A stretch of 15,507 nt of DNA from Paramecium sonneborni. Taxonomy: Eukaryota; Ciliophora; Oligohymenophorea; Peniculida; Parameciidae. The stretch covers positions 1 through 15,507 of the forward strand of contig CAJJDN010000379.1 of NCBI GenBank assembly GCA_905182985.1, written 5' to 3'. Every line of letters begins with the position of its first letter. Position 1 is the first letter of the stretch. The notes under the pieces are model-generated. The model searched no databases, was not told the origin of the DNA, and saw only the letters and a program-made list of their open reading frames with translations. This document shows, in pieces, positions 12,117 through 15,507 of the stretch. The position numbers and the translations under genes are program-made.

Positions 12117-12960
12117 TCAATAAAAGATTTCTGTCATAGTAACAGGTTGATTATTTATAATGTCAATAAAATGTTTCATTTGATCTTAAATCTTGTCTAA
12201 CGAATCATTCATGACTTTTATTTTAATTTAATAGCTTCCTAGATTTAATTACCCTTCTATTAATCATCATTTCTTCTTCAGCAAATCGTGCTCTAAAAAT
12301 ATAAATTAAATATCACCTTTTAATAGGCATCCAACTTATATCCTTGAGATCTATCTTAGATTATATATAAAATTCATTTCCATTAAAGTCATTTTCATCT
12401 TTGTGTTTCAAATAAGCATAATAATAAATGTAATTCCACATGTAATGTTCAAATTCAATATGTTCCTAAAAGGCCATGCCTCCTCCTTCATTATTTTTTT
12501 CAAATTTTTCTCTTGTGATACCACATAAAAAACATTTCATAGTTTAATCTTTGATTCTTTCTTGAAGTTTTTCTTTCAATGAACCAAAAGTATCAAAATA
12601 TCAACAGTGGTGCCTTGTGTCACATCAAGCGTCATCATCACCAACATAATATTAACTGCATGATCAAAAACGAAATGACTAAAGTAATTAGTAGTATATC
12701 TATAATCAACTCCATCATATTCATTTTATAAATAGATTAATCTATCCCAACTATTTTCTGCCATTTCATAATTTTATGATATTTCTGTAATTGTATATTA
12801 ATCAATTATTGGCAAGCCTATTGCAACTGTAAATTTCAATGTCAAATAAAAACTAATAAAAACACAAAATTATTTGATTATTGTCAGATAGTATTTTGCA
12901 GCTTGTTTCATCTATTATTGGCTAATCATTAAAAAATATAAAGAACCCAAGAATTCCTAA
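12117..12960 (-). pseudogene. IP3/ryanodine receptor-type calcium channel fragment, copy 1 (truncated, frameshifted)
   Basis: Seen in three frames. Piece 1 (12802-12960) gives the end of S5 and the luminal loop (LGILGFFIFFNDQPIIDET). Piece 2 (about 12576-12810) gives S6 (NYFSHFVFDHAVNIMLVMM) and ends QGTTVD before going out of frame. Piece 3 (12313-12600) gives FDTFGSLKEK, then CFLCG, REKFE, EHIEFEHYMWNY and a WMPIKR end. Known: this order matches the S6, 'DTFxxLR' linker, CxxC...H...H zinc-binding domain and W-F/M-P end of IP3 and ryanodine receptors. A 24-base intron joins piece 3 to RARFAEEEMM. The C-terminal tail (MNDSLDKIQDQMKHF...) is in another frame and stops at TGA 12117-12119. The GG(G)(I/V)GD selectivity filter cannot be read: its place shows RLANN and a frame change. 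No N-terminal part exists in this copy, so it cannot make a channel. Both copies share the same defects. Confidence 0.85.
12293..12316 (-). other. Putative 24-base spliceosomal intron in the channel fragment, copy 1
   Basis: The minus strand reads GTGATATT...TATTTTTAG over 24 bases. Without its removal the frame hits TGA at 12313-12315, directly after WMPIKR. With removal it continues as RARFAEEEMM, which fits the end of the receptor family. Very short introns are typical of Paramecium. The donor is GTG, not the usual GTA. Confidence 0.65.
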
Positions 12961-13057
12961 CTAATCTGCTTATTTTAAAATAAATTAAGTTAGATAATGA
13001 AGAAAATCTAGAAAAAATAGATTTTAATTTTGATATTTTTTAATGAATATACATATC
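12961..13057. other. Short spacer between the membrane-protein stop and the truncated channel fragment
   Basis: This is 97 bases of AT-rich sequence lacking any recognisable coding. It follows the TGA at 13058-13060 and runs into the channel fragment at the duplication breakpoint. It probably holds the 3' UTR and polyadenylation region of the gene ending at 13058. Confidence 0.5.
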
Positions 13058-13290
13058 TCAATTTATTCTTGAATCAAATACTGTGTTTTCTCTTTCCTCA
13101 ATAACTTATCTTTGTTGACTTCTTTATGATTAAACTGGATTTCTGAATTTAAATCTCCAGATGGCATAAGCCGTAAGTCCTAAAAAGCATAAGGCTCCTA
13201 AACATATAAGAATAATATAATAATAGGGTAATTGCTCAGTATCCTCATTTACATCTATTTCTTCAGTAAATTTAACGCAATTTCCTTTGA
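13058..13290 (-). CDS. C-terminal end of a single-pass membrane protein, probably a second copy of the giant protein
   Basis: Seen: the frame reads GNCVKFTEE, an acidic stretch (IDVNEDTEQLP) and a 23-residue hydrophobic helix. A basic stop-transfer (RFKFR) and a Gln/Arg/Glu-rich tail follow, ending ...VFDSRIN at TGA 13058-13060. Orientation rules put the Cys side outside and the tail in the cytoplasm (type I). The upstream part is cut at the n at 13291. Inferred: it lies between the duplicated start of the giant gene (13565) and the next unit on the same strand, so it is best explained as the 3' end of that second giant gene, with the middle lost in the gap. It could also be an unrelated gene joined by scaffolding: with n counted as one base, the frame does not match the 13293-13565 frame. 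Confidence 0.75.
13157..13225 (-). other. Transmembrane helix in the C-terminal membrane-protein end
   Basis: Twenty-three uncharged residues (YYYIILICLGALCF...AIW) are flanked by an acidic stretch before and RFKFR after. This is a typical single-pass anchor. Confidence 0.85.
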
Positions 13291-13291
13291 N
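13291..13291. other. Ambiguous base n marking a probable assembly gap
   Basis: This is the only non-ACGT base in the window. It sits exactly where the 1,639-base repeat begins and where one reading frame changes into an unrelated one. Inferred: it is a join of two contigs of unknown separation and not one uncertain nucleotide. The missing part should be the body of the second giant gene, which could exceed 11 kb. Confidence 0.8.
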
Positions 13292-13292
13292 A

Positions 13293-13565
13293 TTTTAGTT
13301 CATTTCCAATTTTTGTTTCATCTCTCTCATATTTTTATAAAATGATGGATTTCTTTTCATTTTCATCCACCAGGCTCTACACAAATAATAATTATTTATT
13401 TGGAAAGACAACTGTTTACATATTCTATTCTACCTGAGTAGAAAATTAATCAAATTGCCATTTCGTACTAGAAGGAGTAGACTCAGCTAAAATTCTTTGA
13501 TTTCCTTCAACCAAGTGGCATCCCAATATTAAAATAAATGCAAAACAATACAAGTAATTGCGCAT
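13293..13565 (-). CDS. First 91 codons of a second copy of the giant Cys-rich protein gene
   Basis: The ATG at 13563-13565 begins the same signal peptide and N-terminal sequence as the gene starting at 11595 (residues 1-91, ending ...IGNELK). No difference was seen. The frame is cut by the n at 13291 and does not join the 13058-13290 frame directly. It represents the 5' end of a tandem paralogue whose interior is absent from this assembly, or the same sequence placed twice by the assembler. Confidence 0.75.
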
Positions 13566-14086
13566 ATTTTATTTAAATTAAAAAAAAATAGGATATGAAA
13601 ATTCATTATAAAGGTATTTTTATACCCCGTTGCAATCTGATAATAAATATTAAATATTATAAAAATAATCCGATTGATGAAACATCTTTTTAATGTTACA
13701 ATATTATTCTATTTCTTAATTGGATCTTTATAGAGGTTTAATTAATTAATAGATTTAGAAATATTGCTTAGTGGCCATGTTGTAATTAAATGATGCTGAC
13801 TTTTATATTTGAAATTGAAAAATTGGATTATATTCCTTGATTATTTCTTAAATTATCATTCTTAGTTCAAAAACTTAAATTATTAACAAATTAATACACT
13901 ATTTTCATTTCTGAATTTTGCCTTTTTTTTACATTTATTTAATATAAAAATTATTAAAAAAATTAATTAAATTAATTAAATAAAGTCTCTTAAAATAGAG
14001 TTATTATGAAGATTTAAATCTTAATATAAAAAGTTTGATCACTATAAATAAATGAATTAATAAGTCATATTTTCTAAAAATATTTA
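13566..14086. promoter_or_regulatory. Upstream region of the second giant gene, copy 2
   Basis: This is identical to 11596-12116, including the GGTAT-TTTT-ATACC inverted repeat (13613-13626). If the duplication is real, both paralogues have the same promoter and signal sequence. No gene was seen in it. Confidence 0.4.
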
Positions 14087-15122
14087 TCAATAAAAGATTT
14101 CTGTCATAGTAACAGGTTGATTATTTATAATGTCAATAAAATGTTTCATTTGATCTTAAATCTTGTCTAACGAATCATTCATGACTTTTATTTTAATTTA
14201 ATAGCTTCCTAGATTTAATTACCCTTCTATTAATCATCATTTCTTCTTCAGCAAATCGTGCTCTAAAAATATAAATTAAATATCACCTTTTAATAGGCAT
14301 CCAACTTATATCCTTGAGATCTATCTTAGATTATATATAAAATTCATTTCCATTAAAGTCATTTTCATCTTTGTGTTTCAAATAAGCATAATAATAAATG
14401 TAATTCCACATGTAATGTTCAAATTCAATATGTTCCTAAAAGGCCATGCCTCCTCCTTCATTATTTTTTTCAAATTTTTCTCTTGTGATACCACATAAAA
14501 AACATTTCATAGTTTAATCTTTGATTCTTTCTTGAAGTTTTTCTTTCAATGAACCAAAAGTATCAAAATATCAACAGTGGTGCCTTGTGTCACATCAAGC
14601 GTCATCATCACCAACATAATATTAACTGCATGATCAAAAACGAAATGACTAAAGTAATTAGTAGTATATCTATAATCAACTCCATCATATTCATTTTATA
14701 AATAGATTAATCTATCCCAACTATTTTCTGCCATTTCATAATTTTATGATATTTCTGTAATTGTATATTAATCAATTATTGGCAAGCCTATTGCAACTGT
14801 AAATTTCAATGTCAAATAAAAACTAATAAAAACACAAAATTATTTGATTATTGTCAGATAGTATTTTGCAGCTTGTTTCATCTATTATTGGCTAATCATT
14901 AAAAAATATAAAGAACCCAAGAATTCCTAATGTCAACAAGTATATTTATTTATGTAAAGATAAAAATGAAATAGAGTACCCATTGACACTACCAAAAAAA
15001 ATGAAGAATAACATAAATTAAACATTGATAAGATGAAATTTTTTAGGAATATATTGGAATGCATACATTAAAAAGATTATATTTAAGATTATAAACTACA
15101 TTTATAACCTTATTTATTGGTA
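14087..15122 (-). pseudogene. IP3/ryanodine receptor-type calcium channel fragment, copy 2 (longer)
   Basis: Bases 14087-14930 repeat copy 1. The frame of piece 1 extends across 14930 without a TGA from 15122 to 14775 (stop 14772-14774). It adds an S4-like hydrophobic stretch (FIILNIIFLMYAFQYI), an S4-S5 linker resembling the family's V-x-x-N-G-x-S-I (GSVNGYSISF) and S5 (KQIYLLTLGILGFFIFFND). The continuity across 14930 shows that this copy holds the original arrangement. Further upstream the frame meets TGA at 15123-15125. The frame changes and the missing selectivity filter of copy 1 are present here too. An ancient pseudogene is the best reading. A working gene would need several more introns, none of which could be found for two of the three frame changes. 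Confidence 0.8.
14263..14286 (-). other. Putative 24-base intron in the channel fragment, copy 2
   Basis: Same sequence and reasoning as the intron at 12293-12316. Confidence 0.6.
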
Positions 15123-15507
15123 TCATATCATAATTATGGTTTTATTTGAAATATTATTCATCTTAGAATAACATTTGATAAGATGATTGGGCTACTACCT
15201 TAATTGTAATCTTGATGATTTTATTTACTTTTTTCCTTTCTATTTTTTTCAACTATGCTTGTTATCTTTATGACAAAGAGAACATAAAGATCTATATTTT
15301 CTTTATTTAATAGGTTTATACTCTTGCATTTCCACTTTTTTGATATTAAGTATATTAAAAAATTATTCTGCGTTTTTCATAGTTCTAACTTCAAGAAATT
15401 CGTCAAATGAAATCCAAACAAAATGGATTCATAGCAATACTACAATTCCATAAAACTATAGCTATTATCATAGGAAACAAAAAAAATTTTCTCCTATAGT
15501 TGAAAAA
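15123..15507. other. Unassigned AT-rich sequence, possibly more of the decayed channel
   Basis: No convincing gene. Minus-strand stretches of about 50 codons can be read (for example one containing RSLCSLCHKDNKHS, about 15260-15420). A hydrophobic plus-strand stretch (about 15180-15340) overlaps it. With only TGA as stop, frames of this length arise by chance in AT-rich DNA. Its place suggests further upstream exons of the channel pseudogene, but I could not match them. Confidence 0.3.

Larger units (their letters stand above)
11322..12960. repeat. Direct repeat unit, copy 1 (1,639 bases)
   Basis: Line-by-line comparison shows this stretch recurring at 13292-14930, offset 1,970, with no difference noticed. 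It covers codons 1-91 of the giant gene, the upstream region and the channel fragment. Its right limit at 12960 (...CCTAA then CTAATC) is where the two copies diverge. Its left limit is set by the n at 13291. Confidence 0.95.
13292..14930. repeat. Direct repeat unit, copy 2 (1,639 bases)
   Basis: This matches 11322-12960 with an offset of 1,970. To the right of 14930 the channel reading frame continues without a break, while in copy 1 it is cut. Copy 2 therefore keeps the ancestral right flank and copy 1 carries the duplication junction. Confidence 0.95.

Noticed and set aside
12801..12860. A 43-base GT...AG intron that would fix the first frame change in the channel fragment
   Set aside because: It is longer than typical Paramecium introns and would remove the pore region. 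The other two frame changes have no intron solution.
13058..13565. A short fused gene: signal peptide, 91 codons, then a transmembrane helix
   Set aside because: Counting n as one base, the two parts are in different frames. The repeat boundary coincides with the n, so a gap is more likely than a real fusion.
12961..14930. The 1,970-base unit between the two CCTAA sites as an excisable internal eliminated sequence
   Set aside because: It contains gene parts, an assembly gap and a 1.6-kb duplicate, and its ends do not match the known terminal consensus of these elements. Tandem duplication explains it better.
15180..15420. A small Cys-containing protein (CSLCHK) or a hydrophobic plus-strand protein
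   Set aside because: Overlapping frames on both strands, each about 50 codons. With a single stop codon in AT-rich DNA this is expected by chance, and no family match is recognisable.
1..15507. CRISPR arrays, insertion sequences, tRNA or rRNA genes, telomeric repeats
   Set aside because: No spaced direct repeats, transposase frames, tRNA-like cloverleaf or C4A2/C3A3-type telomere repeats were seen.

Overview
The window comes from a ciliate macronuclear genome, most likely Paramecium. The DNA is very AT-rich. One minus-strand frame stays open for 3,865 codons if TAA and TAG are read as glutamine and only TGA as stop (ciliate nuclear code). A 24-base GT...AG intron in the neighbouring channel-like fragment fits the tiny introns of Paramecium. 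Under the standard code almost nothing here looks like a gene, because the real frame is full of TAA and TAG.

Positions 1-11595 (minus strand) hold one giant, apparently intronless gene whose 3' end lies beyond the left edge. It starts at 11595 with a signal peptide. It then alternates segments of short beta-strand-like repeats (motif like SNGNFVIVW...YAQ.FD..G) with cysteine-rich blocks. There are eight such blocks, spaced 433-490 residues apart, most with 12 cysteines in two tandem six-cysteine units. It looks like a secreted or surface-anchored modular protein, perhaps a receptor or adhesin.

Upstream of it, on the same strand, is a decayed fragment of an inositol-trisphosphate/ryanodine receptor-type calcium channel (12117-12960). 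It carries S6, the zinc-finger-like CxxC...H...H tail and a coiled-coil-like C-terminus, broken by frame changes. Next to it, 13058-13290 encodes the C-terminal end of a membrane protein: one transmembrane helix, a basic stop-transfer and a cytoplasmic tail. This ends at a single ambiguous base, n, at 13291.

From 13292 to 14930 the sequence repeats 11322-12960 with no difference I could see. The repeat contains the first 91 codons of the giant gene, its upstream region and the channel fragment. In this second copy the channel fragment continues rightwards into S5 and S4-like sequence to about 15122, so this copy keeps the older arrangement. Copy 1 is cut at 12960, 97 bases past the stop of the membrane-protein end. 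The simplest reading is a tandem duplication of [channel fragment + giant gene]. The n would then stand for an unsequenced or collapsed gap holding the middle of a second giant gene, whose start is at 13565 and whose end is at 13058. If so, the C-terminus at 13058-13290 also predicts how the first giant gene ends outside the window: with a transmembrane anchor. Positions 15123-15507 could not be assigned.
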